Source: Arctopsyche grandis (Eukaryota > Arthropoda > Insecta > Trichoptera > Hydropsychidae). Taken from it: a DNA stretch of 64,000 nt. The position numbers and the translations under genes were made by a program. Below, piece by piece: positions 53,687-64,000 of the stretch. The notes under the pieces are model-generated. The model saw nothing but the letters and a program-made list of their open reading frames with translations. It searched no databases and was not told the DNA's origin. The DNA lies in contig NC_135360.1 in NCBI RefSeq assembly GCF_051622035.1, positions 1,794,001 to 1,858,000 on the forward strand, written 5' to 3'. Numbering within the stretch: position 1 is the stretch's first letter; the number at the start of each line of letters is the position of its first letter.

Positions 53687-56584
53687 TCATGAAAACAATG
53701 ATGAGCGCAGACTACCAGATAAATGGGTTAGAGTAATTTCCGACAATTTACGCTCACTAAGGTGGAAAATATCACATTCAGTCTCGGCAGCAACGATTTC
53801 ATTAAGAAGTCGGATAGCTCTTGGAATAGGAGCCATTCGAAAAAGGACTGTGCGGGCAGGAGGTACAGCCAGCAAATGATGATGTCTACCACGCACATAG
53901 TGAATAGGGACATAAAGCCCCAACTGCTCCAGCAACAACGGGCATGACGTATTACCACGTAAGAGCAGGAGAACGAAACGAATTAATGAGAAGTTTCTCC
54001 GAAGTTCAAGGGAATTATACCCAAGCATGCCCAAAAGGAAAGGAGTGGGGTAGAGATATGGGTAATACCCATATTCTTTCCTATATAGGAAACGAAGAAA
54101 TGCTTTTTGAACTTTCTCAATCATCAGAGAGTAATTTGCTTCATGCGGATTCCACACAATCGCATTATACTCTAGCTTACTTCTCACAAGCGAATTGAAA
54201 AGCAAGCGAGAAGACAAAGGATTGGAGAATAATCTTGCATATCTCAAAACAAATCCAAGTCGACGAAAGGAAACGTCAGCGACTTTTTTGATATGGTTGT
54301 GAAAGGTGAGCTGAGGATCAAAAGTGATACCCAAATCGACAATAGATTCCACACGCTTCAACAAGACGGATCTAATGGAATATCCGTGACAATAGAGTGA
54401 ATGTGCACGTCCATAGCTCATAATTGCACATTTGTTTAAATTAAGTTCAAGGCCTAAACTAGAACTGAACTCCAAGACAGCGTTAATATCAGCTTGAAGG
54501 AGAGAGGCTTGCCTCTCATCCTTGACAGCAAAAAATAATTTAACGTCGTCAGCAAACAAGAGACATGATGCATTACATAAAACTCTAGGGAGGTTATTAA
54601 TAAGAATTGTAAATAGTAATGGGCCTAAAGTGGACCCCTGAGTAACACCAGATCGAGTAAAAAATGAAGGAGATTCATAAAGACCATATCTAACAAATTG
54701 CTTCCTATCACTAAGATAAGAAGCAAAGAGTTTAAGAAGACGCGTTGAAAAACCCACTTCAGCTAACCTGATCAAAAGAGCGTCATTATTGACTTGATCA
54801 AAGGCTTTACGAAAGTCAAAGTAGGCTACATCAACTTGCTGACCAACGTCAACTTTAGACATGATCAAATGTGTGAAGCAGGCGAGATTAGTGGTAGTGG
54901 AACGACAGGGTGTAAAACCATGTTGCTCATCACACAATAATCTTTTAAACTGCGCAAGAATCAAACGGTGAAGGATGATGTCAAAAATTTTGGGAATAGC
55001 CGAGATAATAGCAATAGGTCTATAATTTTCAACCTCATTTTTAGAGCCACTCTTATGAATAGGAATGACTCTAGATAATTTCCATTTTTCAGGATAATTA
55101 CCAGAAGCAAGAATAAGGTTAAAAATAAACTGAAGAGGCTCTAAAAGCGAATTACAGCATACCTTTAATACGTCAGGGGGCACACCGTCAGGCCCAACAG
55201 ACCCCTTCAGCTTCATAATAGCCATCCTAACATCTCCCAGCGATACCCGCGGAATGTCTATACCGACACCCTCAGTACCAATTTGTGAAGCCAAACTAGC
55301 ATTAAGGGATGGTTTTCTCTGGTCAAAGACAGAGCTAAAAAATAAAGCAAAAGCATTGGCGATCTCAGGACCGTCAAAACTTTTATTACCAAATGAGAAT
55401 GAATGCTCAAGACCATGTGAAATATGCTTACTCTTAATAAATCTGAAAAAGTGTTTAGGATTAACCGCAATAGCACTCTCCATCTCATTAAGATAGACAG
55501 TATATCGCTCACTCACACCACGTTTCACGATCTTCCTAAGAGTCCGGAATTTCTCATAGTCACAAAATGATTGGCTACGTTTCCATCTTCTATGAGACAA
55601 CCATTTTGCACGAACATCAGCTATAAGTTTGCACCCAAACCACGGCGGAAATACCCGCCGATGTTGTTCCGAATTAGGATAACTGATGAACCGAGGAACA
55701 TGACTGTCAAAAATATTATAAAGTGTATAATACAAATATTCAACAGCATCACCAGTATTCATGAGGTACATTTGGCGCCAGTCAATTGAACGAACCTCAT
55801 TATAAACCAATTCAGAATCAACACGAGCAAAATTCCATCGCAATGAGGAAACCCCAACCGATGAACAAGCTGAAGCAGCTCTCACAGAAGAAATAAACAA
55901 AAGCTCAATATGTAATGCATCATGATATAGGTCCTCAGGGATGATCGCAGTTCCTTTTGGGCATTGGATCATCGTTGCTGACACATTACATTCATTCACT
56001 AACATAATATCAAGCATACTTGGATTAATGGGTGAACCAATCTGTATTATGTCGCAATAGGAAATCACAAAATTAAATTTATTGCGGACATGAATATTAG
56101 CACTAGGTAGATTAAAATCACCCATTATTAACAATATATCACGTTCATTCATAAAATCACGCACATTCATCATATTCACAAACAATAACTCGTATACGTC
56201 CACTTTCGCAGCAGACGGAATGTAAACCACACATATAAACATTCTCAAAAATATAAAATCAACTCTCACCCATAAGTCCTCACCAGATAGAGTTTCAAAA
56301 TTTGTCATCCGGACTGACCGAAACCAATCACGACAAGCAAATAATACACCACCACCACGTCGATCAACTCTATCGCGACGATGCACCCTCCAGGAAGAAT
56401 CAAAAAGTTCAGCATCAAAAAATGATGAAGTCAACCATGTTTCCGTTAGTGCTACCATATCATCACAAATAGTAGAAACGGCTGAATTAAACGCAGCCAG
56501 CTTTGTCCTGAGACCTCGTACATTTTGGTAATAAATTACCAATTTTCGGTTTCCCAGTTTGGCGCGTGACTTTCTTTGAGACAA
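53687..56584 (-). CDS. LINE ORF2, intact (965 aa), duplicated copy
   Basis: The translation is identical to that of 20440-23337: an endonuclease with QNVRG, TETWL, GDFN and HDALH, and an RT with FADD at about 677-680. It doubles the number of apparently competent source elements in this locus. Whether it is transcribed cannot be told from sequence. Confidence 0.92.
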   Translation of the reverse strand: MSQRKSRAKLGNRKLVIYYQNVRGLRTKLAAFNSAVSTICDDMVALTETWLTSSFFDAELFDSSWRVHRRDRVDRRGGGVLFACRDWFRSVRMTNFETLSGEDLWVRVDFIFLRMFICVVYIPSAAKVDVYELLFVNMMNVRDFMNERDILLIMGDFNLPSANIHVRNKFNFVISYCDIIQIGSPINPSMLDIMLVNECNVSATMIQCPKGTAIIPEDLYHDALHIELLFISSVRAASACSSVGVSSLRWNFARVDSELVYNEVRSIDWRQMYLMNTGDAVEYLYYTLYNIFDSHVPRFISYPNSEQHRRVFPPWFGCKLIADVRAKWLSHRRWKRSQSFCDYEKFRTLRKIVKRGVSERYTVYLNEMESAIAVNPKHFFRFIKSKHISHGLEHSFSFGNKSFDGPEIANAFALFFSSVFDQRKPSLNASLASQIGTEGVGIDIPRVSLGDVRMAIMKLKGSVGPDGVPPDVLKVCCNSLLEPLQFIFNLILASGNYPEKWKLSRVIPIHKSGSKNEVENYRPIAIISAIPKIFDIILHRLILAQFKRLLCDEQHGFTPCRSTTTNLACFTHLIMSKVDVGQQVDVAYFDFRKAFDQVNNDALLIRLAEVGFSTRLLKLFASYLSDRKQFVRYGLYESPSFFTRSGVTQGSTLGPLLFTILINNLPRVLCNASCLLFADDVKLFFAVKDERQASLLQADINAVLEFSSSLGLELNLNKCAIMSYGRAHSLYCHGYSIRSVLLKRVESIVDLGITFDPQLTFHNHIKKVADVSFRRLGFVLRYARLFSNPLSSRLLFNSLVRSKLEYNAIVWNPHEANYSLMIEKVQKAFLRFLYRKEYGYYPYLYPTPFLLGMLGYNSLELRRNFSLIRFVLLLLRGNTSCPLLLEQLGLYVPIHYVRGRHHHLLAVPPARTVLFRMAPIPRAIRLLNEIVAAETECDIFHLSERKLSEITLTHLSGSLRSSLFS

Positions 56585-56933
56585 GAAATGGCAGTTTTGA
56601 TTGAGCCAACGGAGACGAAACGGAAGAGGAAGCAGAAGAAGAAGCCAACACAGTCACAACAGCATCACGACTATCAGGACCATTTGAGCAGGCAGATGTA
56701 GGAGAAGAGGCAAATGTAGGAGAAGAGGCATACATAGACGTCACTGCGACCGTTTCCATAGAAGATTCACCAATACTTGCAGACGTAGTTTTAATATCAG
56801 GCTTCAAACATTTAGCAGCTCCCGAACAAACATCAGCAAATGAAACACTTGGGCGCAGCTCTAATGATGAAACAACGTCAGTGGCAGACATAGAAGTAGT
56901 ATTAGTATTCGATTTTATATTCTTAATGCTCAT
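56487..56933 (-). CDS. Putative LINE ORF1 (148 aa), duplicated copy
   Basis: It is identical to 23240-23686: Ser/Ala/Thr-rich with a basic end and no recognised domain. It overlaps ORF2 by 98 bp. Confidence 0.5.
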   Translation of the reverse strand: MSIKNIKSNTNTTSMSATDVVSSLELRPSVSFADVCSGAAKCLKPDIKTTSASIGESSMETVAVTSMYASSPTFASSPTSACSNGPDSRDAVVTVLASSSASSSVSSPLAQSKLPFLVSKKVTRQTGKPKIGNLLPKCTRSQDKAGCV

Positions 56934-59022
56934 TCCCCAATCTTTAAATCTACCAAAATGAACACCAGCAGGCCAAGAACCAGCAGAAAATAACAGGCCA
57001 GCGACAGAAGCAAGAACAGATACCTTAAAGGATGTAAAGGGATGTCTGCTGTGTAGATCGTGTATAATATTGGTCCCTGTGGTACTGCCTCTCTGATTTT
57101 ATATAGCTTTGAAAACGCCTCGCCTTGTCTCACTTGGAGTATTCCGTCCTCGATATACGATTTAATAATTGTGTACAGAGAGTGTGGGAGCTCCTTTTTT
57201 ACCTTATATAGCAACCCCTTGTGCCAGACTCTGTCAAATGCCAGTTGTATGTCTAAGAAGGCTGCAGAGCAGTATTCTCTATCTTCCAGAGTTTGTCTGA
57301 TTTTTTGGACCACTCTATGGACCTGCTCGATTGTGGAGTGGTTTGCTCTGAACCCAAATTGGTGTTCTGGAATTATTCCTTCCTCCGTCACTACAGGTAG
57401 GATTCTACTCAGTAGTATCTTCTCAAATAGTTTTGAGTTCAAGGTCAGTAAGCTAATCGGTCTATAAGAGGATACTTCGTTTGGGGGTTTGCCGGGCTTA
57501 GGTATCATCATGATTTGAGACTGACTGCTGTGGTCGCTTGAAGTTCCCAGTAGCTTTCAAAAGCGAGTATTCATTCGCTTTGGATGTCAGGCTGCTTAAA
57601 TATTGATTGAAGGATTCATTTTTAATTTCGTTTAGCATTATTTTGAGTTCTCTTGATAATTTTTGAAATGATTTGCGATCTGCTTGTAATCGGCTTGAGA
57701 TCCATATTCTTCTTAATCTTCGTTTTTCTTGTATTTTTATTTTTATTGCTTTGGGGTAGTTAAAATTCTGTTTTGTGTTCTCGTTTTGACAGGGCGTAGA
57801 TTTCCAGGCTGCTATTTGTATTAAGTTAGTTATATATCTAGTTGCATCTTCCATTTTATTTCCTGTTGTAAGTGGTATTTTCAAGTAAATATTTTCCTCC
57901 AAGTATGTTTTGAATGCTTCCCAGTCTGTTTGTTTATTGCACAGTGTTTGTCTTTTTTCTTTTTGAATTAGTGTTGTGCTCAATGTTATTATGATAGGAC
58001 AGTGATCAGACGAACCGTCCATGCAATTTTCCACATTCATATACAGCGAAGACATCCCCTTGACTATAAAAGAGTCAATCTGGTCTGGGTTTTTGTTTAC
58101 ATCGGCTGGCCAGAATGTAGGTTCTCCTGTCGACAGTGTTTGCATAGAATTCATATCAATGCTATTTTTCAGTTGTCTGCCTCTTGGTAGTGTAATTCTG
58201 GAGCCCCAATTAATTTTTTTTTGCGTTCCAGTCTCCTCCAATGATAAATCTATGTCCTAGAGTTTTAAATAAGTCATTGTACATTTCTGTAGTTATTTTG
58301 TGTCTAGGTGGGCAGTAAATTGCTGTGATAGTTAATGGTCCTCTCCAGTCCAGCACATTTAGTGATGTTGCCTGGATATGTTCAGTTTTATATTCAGGTA
58401 GTTCGTAATGTTTTATTGTATTTTTTATTATTATTGCGGTGCCTGCATGTGCAGTTCCATCAGGATGATTAGTTTTGTATACCGAATATCCATGTAATTT
58501 GAATGTCTTTTGTACGGTGAGATGAGTTTCTGAGATCAATGCTATGTCTATAAATTGTGTTTTGATAAGGATTTCCAATTCTTCTCGGTTATTGTTTATA
58601 CCATTGATATTCCATGCTGCGATTCTAAGTGATTTAATGCCTTTGATATTTTTCGAGTATTTTTGTTTTAACTCCTAATAATAGGGGTGTTATTTGTTGA
58701 GTGATTCGTGCTTTTATTGACATAGTTTATTCACTAGCATTGTGATCAGTCCCATTAGGGTACCCTTGAATTGAATTCATTTTTATGTATAAAATATGTA
58801 TGTATGTATATGTTTTTGATTTTGGCCATTCTCTGATTTTTCAGTTCATTTAGATAATATTAATTATTCATGAGTAAATAAACATTAAATATTGACGGAA
58901 AAATAAAATATATTTTGAGAAGTTTTTGCATATTATGTATTTATTCAAACATTTGGATACATTAAAAATTCAAAAAGTACATTTAATGATTATTTCAAAT
59001 AATACAAAAAAACTGCAGTCGA

Positions 59023-61333
59023 TCAAATAATCGAATCATATGGAATGACATGTGCCACTGCATAAGATCTCTTTATGCTCAGACTTGTTGAAGCTTTCCA
59101 AGATTTGTTCGTCTCGTCGTATTCCCAAACATCACTTAAATAACTTTTTTCATCATGTCCACCTGAAAATCAAAACAATAAATTAATTCTACATTTAAGA
59201 CCCATAAATCCAAATTAAGTTGTAAAAAAACTCACCCATGCTAAACAGTTTATTTTGGAAATAGCCGAGAATGATTCCGGATGCAGCTTTCGGGAGTTTG
59301 ATGAATGCAGTCCACAGATTTGCATTCGGATCGTAATGCTCCACAACACCTAAATTATTCCAAGTTTGAAAGTCCCGTCCACCAGTGACGTAAAGTTTTC
59401 CTTTGAATACGACGCTCTAAAATGGTGAAATCAAAATTTAGTTCATTTTATTTTGGAGAGTTGTATATTATTTGCGATAGTTGTGAATAAAATTAATTGA
59501 TGTTCACCGAATGATCAGATCTTCTCTGAATCATCTGAGCGCGGTAAGTCCAAGAATTGGTCTCCACTGAATACATCTGCACTTCATTCGTGGATATGGT
59601 TTTTCCGTTTTCTTTTGTACGCCCGCCTGTTATGTATATTTTATCGGCGATGACAGAAGCACTCTGATTACTAACTGCCACCAACAATGGAGCAATGATC
59701 TCCCAATCCTCAGTGTTGCTGCTCCACCTAATCGAAATCAATAATCGTCAACTTCTCTTTCAATCGATCTGGTGAAATGATTGCAATTTTATCACCTTTC
59801 CACTGAAGATAAAAAGGCATTAGCATAACCACCAATGGCGTAAACATCCGTGGACGAACCGCGCCGAAGTGTCACTGCTGAGAACAAATGACGAGCTTGA
59901 TTTAATGGCTTCAATGGCTTTTTCTCGCCGCTTTTTAAATCGATGTATTCCACCTGAAAACAAATAAATTGGTTATATTCCGATTTCTCTAAGCAGGTAC
60001 TTCACAACACCGGAAAACGTTACTGAAGTCAATGTTGAAGAATTCCTTCCGCCGATGATAAAAATCCAATCTCCCACGAGGACAGACGAAAACCATTTTT
60101 TATTTATTCCAATATTTTTGGATAGAGTCCAGCTGCTCTTTAATTCGTCAAATATATCGATGGTGTTTGCGTCCTGAAAACACGTTATGCAATAAAATAA
60201 TTAATTTACAATCCAATCAAAATATTATACTTGTGATACAAAACTCACATCTAAATCATTCCCCCCAACTAGTGCCATTTTTTGTATTATTCTACGAGGG
60301 GTCTCTCTTGGAACGAAAGATTTATCATTCTTGTTTATTATAATTTCTTGTCTAATAGTGGTCAAACACTCTGCACATGAATGACAGAACGTCATTACTT
60401 CGTCCACAATAAACTGAAATATAACACATTATTCGAATGATTTTTATCACTAAACTGTAACATTCATTTAATTTCAAATACCTCCACCGGCAGCAAGGAT
60501 AACCTTACGAATCTCATCAGCTGTGCCAAATCACTTTTACGGTTTGCATCATCATGATTTACCCACAATTTCATAGCATTGAATACGCTTTTTTCAGAAG
60601 CCACGAACAAATCATTCGATTTCAAGATTTCCATCACGTTGAAGAGCGGCAGATTGAGAAAACCTTGAGTTTTGTGCAGCTGAAACAGAAGTGGAATTGA
60701 AAAATATTTAAGTGACATATTTTTTTTACATAATCAACACTCACCGTCTCGAAGTTTTCCAGAGTCAAATCCATTGCCTTTTTTAATAATTCGGAATCTT
60801 CTGTTGATTTCAAAACGTTCAGACAATTAGATTTATTGACTGTTTTAAATTGTGGTTGAATTTTCACTTCCAGTCGGTTGGCTAGCTCCAGTAATTTCTT
60901 GCGGTGTTTTTCTCCTATGTCTAAAATTATATTTAAATGATTGCATTTAATGACGAAATCTCGTATTTGAAATTGATTATTTTAGATATTTATGAACTCG
61001 TACTTATTTCTCCAGTGTAACAATACTTTAGGATTGCATCGATGACTTGGTCGTCATAATCTGAAAAGACGTCATTCAATAGATTTTCTTTTGTCCCAAA
61101 GATTTCGCTGCACGCCATTAGTACGACCAAGTGCGCGTGGATTCTGCAATTATGAAAAATTATAATTATGCTGACAGAACAATTCAGATTTTAAATAATT
61201 TTGGATTCGAATTAAGATACTCTCGGCCTCGAACTGCAAATAAGGTGTCGCATTTCTTATTTAGTTGGAAGGCCTCATACAAATACTCCACTCGTTTTGC
61301 AGCAAAATCAGGCTTCGCCTTCACTAGATACAT
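59023..61333 (-). CDS. Kelch-like protein K5, duplicate of K2, complete
   Basis: The ten exons are 61333-61221, 61143-61004, 60920-60745, 60679-60482, 60413-60249, 60173-60024, 59953-59796, 59727-59508, 59416-59236 and 59162-59023. They total 1,641 nt, giving 546 residues. I saw no coding difference from K2. It should encode the same Cul3-adaptor-type BTB-BACK-Kelch protein, with the same GATA-word promoter at 61489-61513. If the duplication is real, it raises gene dose without a new specificity; if it is an assembly artefact, this is K2 itself. Confidence 0.9.
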
Positions 61334-61437
61334 CTTGTTATACTAGATACACTAGATTTCTCCTGAAAAACGAGATTGAAAATTATATAAAAAGACAATA
61401 TAACTATAAGTGCTAAGCAAAATAAAGTTCGACTTAC

Positions 61438-61516
61438 CAATTGGAAAGAATAGCAGCGACTGATGTGGAGCACTGTCGTTCTGCGGTTTTATCTCGATAG
61501 ATAAGGATATCTCAAC
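61438..61516 (-). promoter_or_regulatory. K5 5' non-coding exon and GATA-word promoter
   Basis: This is the copy of 28191-28269, with the GATA cluster at 61489-61513. Confidence 0.5.
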
Positions 61517-62675
61517 CCTTTCGTTGCATTGAAACGTATATTAATTATTTACTGAAGTTAATTATTGCTCATAAATGCCATGACAGGTGACCAACATACG
61601 GGGAATATATAATTGAACTTTAGTTAAGATCAGGGCTGTGGAGTCAGACTCCGACGTTTTGCTATGATTCGATTCGGACTCGAATTATTATATTATAGTA
61701 TGATCGACTTTACTTGCCAATGCATAAAATTATTAAAAATGAAAATAATTGCGATATGTAAAATATAAAAAATTAAAGGAATTATAAAAAATTACTAAAT
61801 TTATCGAATGTTTCCCAATTTATCGAATTATTGGTAAATAAATATTTAAGCACATCAAAATACGTGCAAGTCAACTATTTTATTTTTAAGGTAAATAAAA
61901 TAAGGTTTAAATAAGCAAAGTAACGTTAAGTTATTTTATTTATTTATTTATTCATAATCATTGAGAAGATTGAATTTATTTTTATTCCCTCTCAATTTTG
62001 TAATAAACGTTATCTTTAAATAAACAAAAATATTTAATAGTGATGTTGTGTCTGGATTGGTATTTTGATTTTGATTTATGAAATTTCAATAATTAAATTG
62101 AAAAAGCGATATTCACATATTTTGCAGGAATAAAAACAGTTTTTCGAGTTTTTTGAAACGAACTTACGGGTAAAAGGTTAGTGCTTGATTATTTACGCGG
62201 ATGTGGCATTATACTACAGAAAAACATGTTTTTACAATAATAAAGAAAAACCGCATGGAAATAACCACTCATTCGATATAAAAAAAATCATCTTCTCACA
62301 GATAAAACACATTTTGAAATTAAAATTAAGATCATCGATAATAGAATTCGACAAACTACTCAAATCCGCCATGCATATTTTGCACTCAAGAGGAAAAAAA
62401 TCTAAAGTAAGCAATTAATAAGAATTGATTAATAACCGAAAAATGTATTTTCTTCAAGATAATTTCAATGATAGTGGAAAAACCGCACAAAAAAACAACT
62501 GATTATTGAAAATAGCATTGGAATGTTCGAACACGAACACGAAAATTTGAACTGGAAATTTTAAATAATGTTTATTAAATTTTAGGTCTTTTCTTAAGTT
62601 TTTGGATTGAATTGTCTCATAAGCCACTCAACGGATCGAGATGAATCGTAAAAGTTATGATAACCCTTTCATTTT
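61517..62675. repeat. Block U, duplicated copy
   Basis: This is the copy of 28270-29428, with the same CAGGGCTGTGGAGTC word (about 61632) and + strand exon-like stretch. No gene is called. Confidence 0.6.
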
Positions 62676-63483
62676 GAACAGGAAATCGACAGATTTTAAG
62701 ACATCGACCGAACAACACCAAGATATAGAAAAATCGCGCGATTTATAAAACCCATATATCTCCGAATCTCGAGCCAATCATCATTTTTTATTACCAGATT
62801 CGTGTTCACTGAGCATAATTCTATAAGAAAAGTCATATTTCGTCTCTGAAACAAAAAAAAAGTCGTCATTTGCCGAACAGTGTAATCGATCATATGTAAT
62901 GTATGTATGTACATACACGTTCACACATACCGGCTATGAGCATTTTCAATACAAATTGAACACAGACCAACGTTGAACAAGACTAACGTTGTACTTCCGG
63001 GTTACGAATTCCGTTAGTACCCCGCTTCCGGTTTATTATATTTAGTGATTTTTTTTTTATTTTCATCATATTGATTTCATCACTTTGAAAATTTTCAGTA
63101 ACCAATACTAAGATCCAGTTCAATAGGACGAACAGTGTTCAAAACTTCCCTAAAATACACTGACACACAATAAACATACAGACACTCACACAGAAACACA
63201 GACACACACACATTTTTTCTAGATCACGAAAACGTGATCAGAGGTCGATTCTGAGTTCGAATCAGGTAAAATATGCTTTAAATATCATTGCGGTTGAGCA
63301 CAATATCTGCGACACCATACAGGCCGTTCATACCATTTCGTGGAAACGGCAAGCCGGCGTCAAAACGGGTGGCAAACAAATGGACTATGACTGTCATTGC
63401 TCATCCCACCATTGTTCATTATATAATGTTGTTTTATGTTTTTTTCCATATTATTTTTGTAAAAACAATATTTTTAAAGAAAT
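62676..63483. repeat. Truncated fold-back element, duplicated copy
   Basis: This is the copy of 29429-30236. No coding content is recognised. Confidence 0.65.
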
Positions 63484-64000
63484 ATCTCCTGTTCATAAGA
63501 AAGGAAAAAAAAACGAAATTTCCAATTACAGGCCTATATCAAAGCTATGTATATTTGCTAAGATACTAGAAAAATTAGTGTACGACCAACTTTTTCCAGC
63601 TATCTCGCAATCTCTTAGTATGCAACAACATGGTTTTCAGAAAGGACGCTCAGTTACAACAAATTTACTACTATTTAATGATTTCGTTACTAATGCCATG
63701 AACGATCGGTCTCAGGTTGATACTATATATACAGATTATAGTAAGGCATTTGACAGGATTGATCACGATATTCTCCTTGAAAAACTTTTACAGATCGGTA
63801 TTCATGGTGATCTCTATAGATGGTTCACCTCATACATTACACGTCGATCACAGGCTGTCTTATTAAATGGATTTATATCGAAATGGATGAATATTCCTTC
63901 TGGTGTTCCACAAGGCTCCCTCTTGGGACCTCTATTATTCAATATTTTCATCTTCGATATTGAAAAATGTTTTCAGAATTCAAGTGTACTATTATTTGCT
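63484..64000 (+). mobile_element. Jockey/CR1-like LINE, copy 3, cut by the window edge
   Basis: This is the copy of 30237-30753. The RT frame is open (SPVHKKGKKNEISNYRPISK, YTDYSKAFDRIDHD, SGVPQGSLLGPLLFN) up to the end of the window, which falls just before the FADD active site. Confidence 0.9.

Larger units (their letters stand above)
53310..57038 (-). mobile_element. Nested full-length LINE, duplicated copy
   Basis: This is the copy of 20063-23791 with the same GGGAT duplications (53305-53309 and 57039-57043). The shared internal target site shows a single insertion event before the segmental duplication. Confidence 0.92.
52514..58765 (-). mobile_element. Outer degenerate LINE, duplicated copy
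   Basis: This is the copy of 19267-25518, with TTGAATT at 52507-52513 and 58766-58772. It carries the same broken ORF2 (52622-58657). One substitution (57874) changes an Arg codon to Pro. It was acquired by duplication, not by separate insertion. Confidence 0.9.
50474..64000. repeat. Segmental duplication, right copy (partial, runs off the window)
   Basis: This is a near-identical copy of 17227-30753 shifted by 33,247 bp. Its contents are listed separately below. Only two substitutions were noticed. The junction lies in fold-back sequence shared by both sides. Confidence 0.93.

Noticed and set aside
1-64000. CRISPR arrays, bacterial operons, riboswitches
   Set aside because: Spliced genes, LINEs and LTR elements show a eukaryotic chromosome. 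The regular repeats seen are microsatellite tails or transposon copies.

Overview
The window is eukaryotic and most likely insect (or another arthropod) nuclear DNA. It has AT-rich intergenic sequence, host introns of about 50-90 bp with GT-AG borders, and a high load of non-LTR retrotransposons. I cannot name the species. The host content is a cluster of minus-strand BTB-BACK-Kelch (KLHL-type) genes, a family of substrate adaptors for Cullin-3 ubiquitin ligases. Five copies are visible. K1 (4442-6733), K2 (25776-28086) and K5 (59023-61333) have complete, in-frame ten-exon coding regions. K3 (33454-39779) is broken by a LINE and a nonsense codon. K4 (48627-50219) has lost its BTB half.

Layout on the + strand: unit A = LINE tail, K1, a dispersed upstream block (U), a small-exon unknown gene (N1) with an LTR retrotransposon in an intron, a second U block, and a fold-back DNA element (15765-18093). 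Unit B = a degenerate LINE with an intact LINE nested inside it (19267-25518), K2, a U block, a truncated fold-back element and a LINE. Unit A' = K3 with an RTE-type LINE inside it, a U block, and N3 with another LINE inside an exon. Then comes the truncated K4. After it the whole of unit B and the start of A' repeat: 50474-64000 matches 17227-30753 at a constant offset of 33,247 bp, and I saw only two base differences. Copies A and A' are older and more diverged.

The mobile elements are: a Ty3/gypsy LTR element (9092-14396) with nearly identical LTRs, a TG...CA structure, GTAT target duplications, a textbook -1 frameshift heptamer and lesions in pol; several Jockey/CR1-like LINEs, one of them nested with an apparently complete ORF2; an RTE-type LINE; a LINE with a zinc-knuckle ORF1; and a fold-back element with probable 8-bp target duplications. 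Because duplicated units carry different insertions, several insertions have a matching empty site elsewhere in the window, which fixes their borders.

The most interesting biology is in the Kelch cluster. Differences between K1, K2 and K4 concentrate immediately after the GG doublet of all six Kelch blades, including codon-level length changes, while the framework is conserved. That fits a locus diversifying its substrate-recognition surface by tandem duplication. A small-exon gene of unknown family with repeated exon pairs, and a long inverted repeat that could form a hairpin RNA, are also worth checking.
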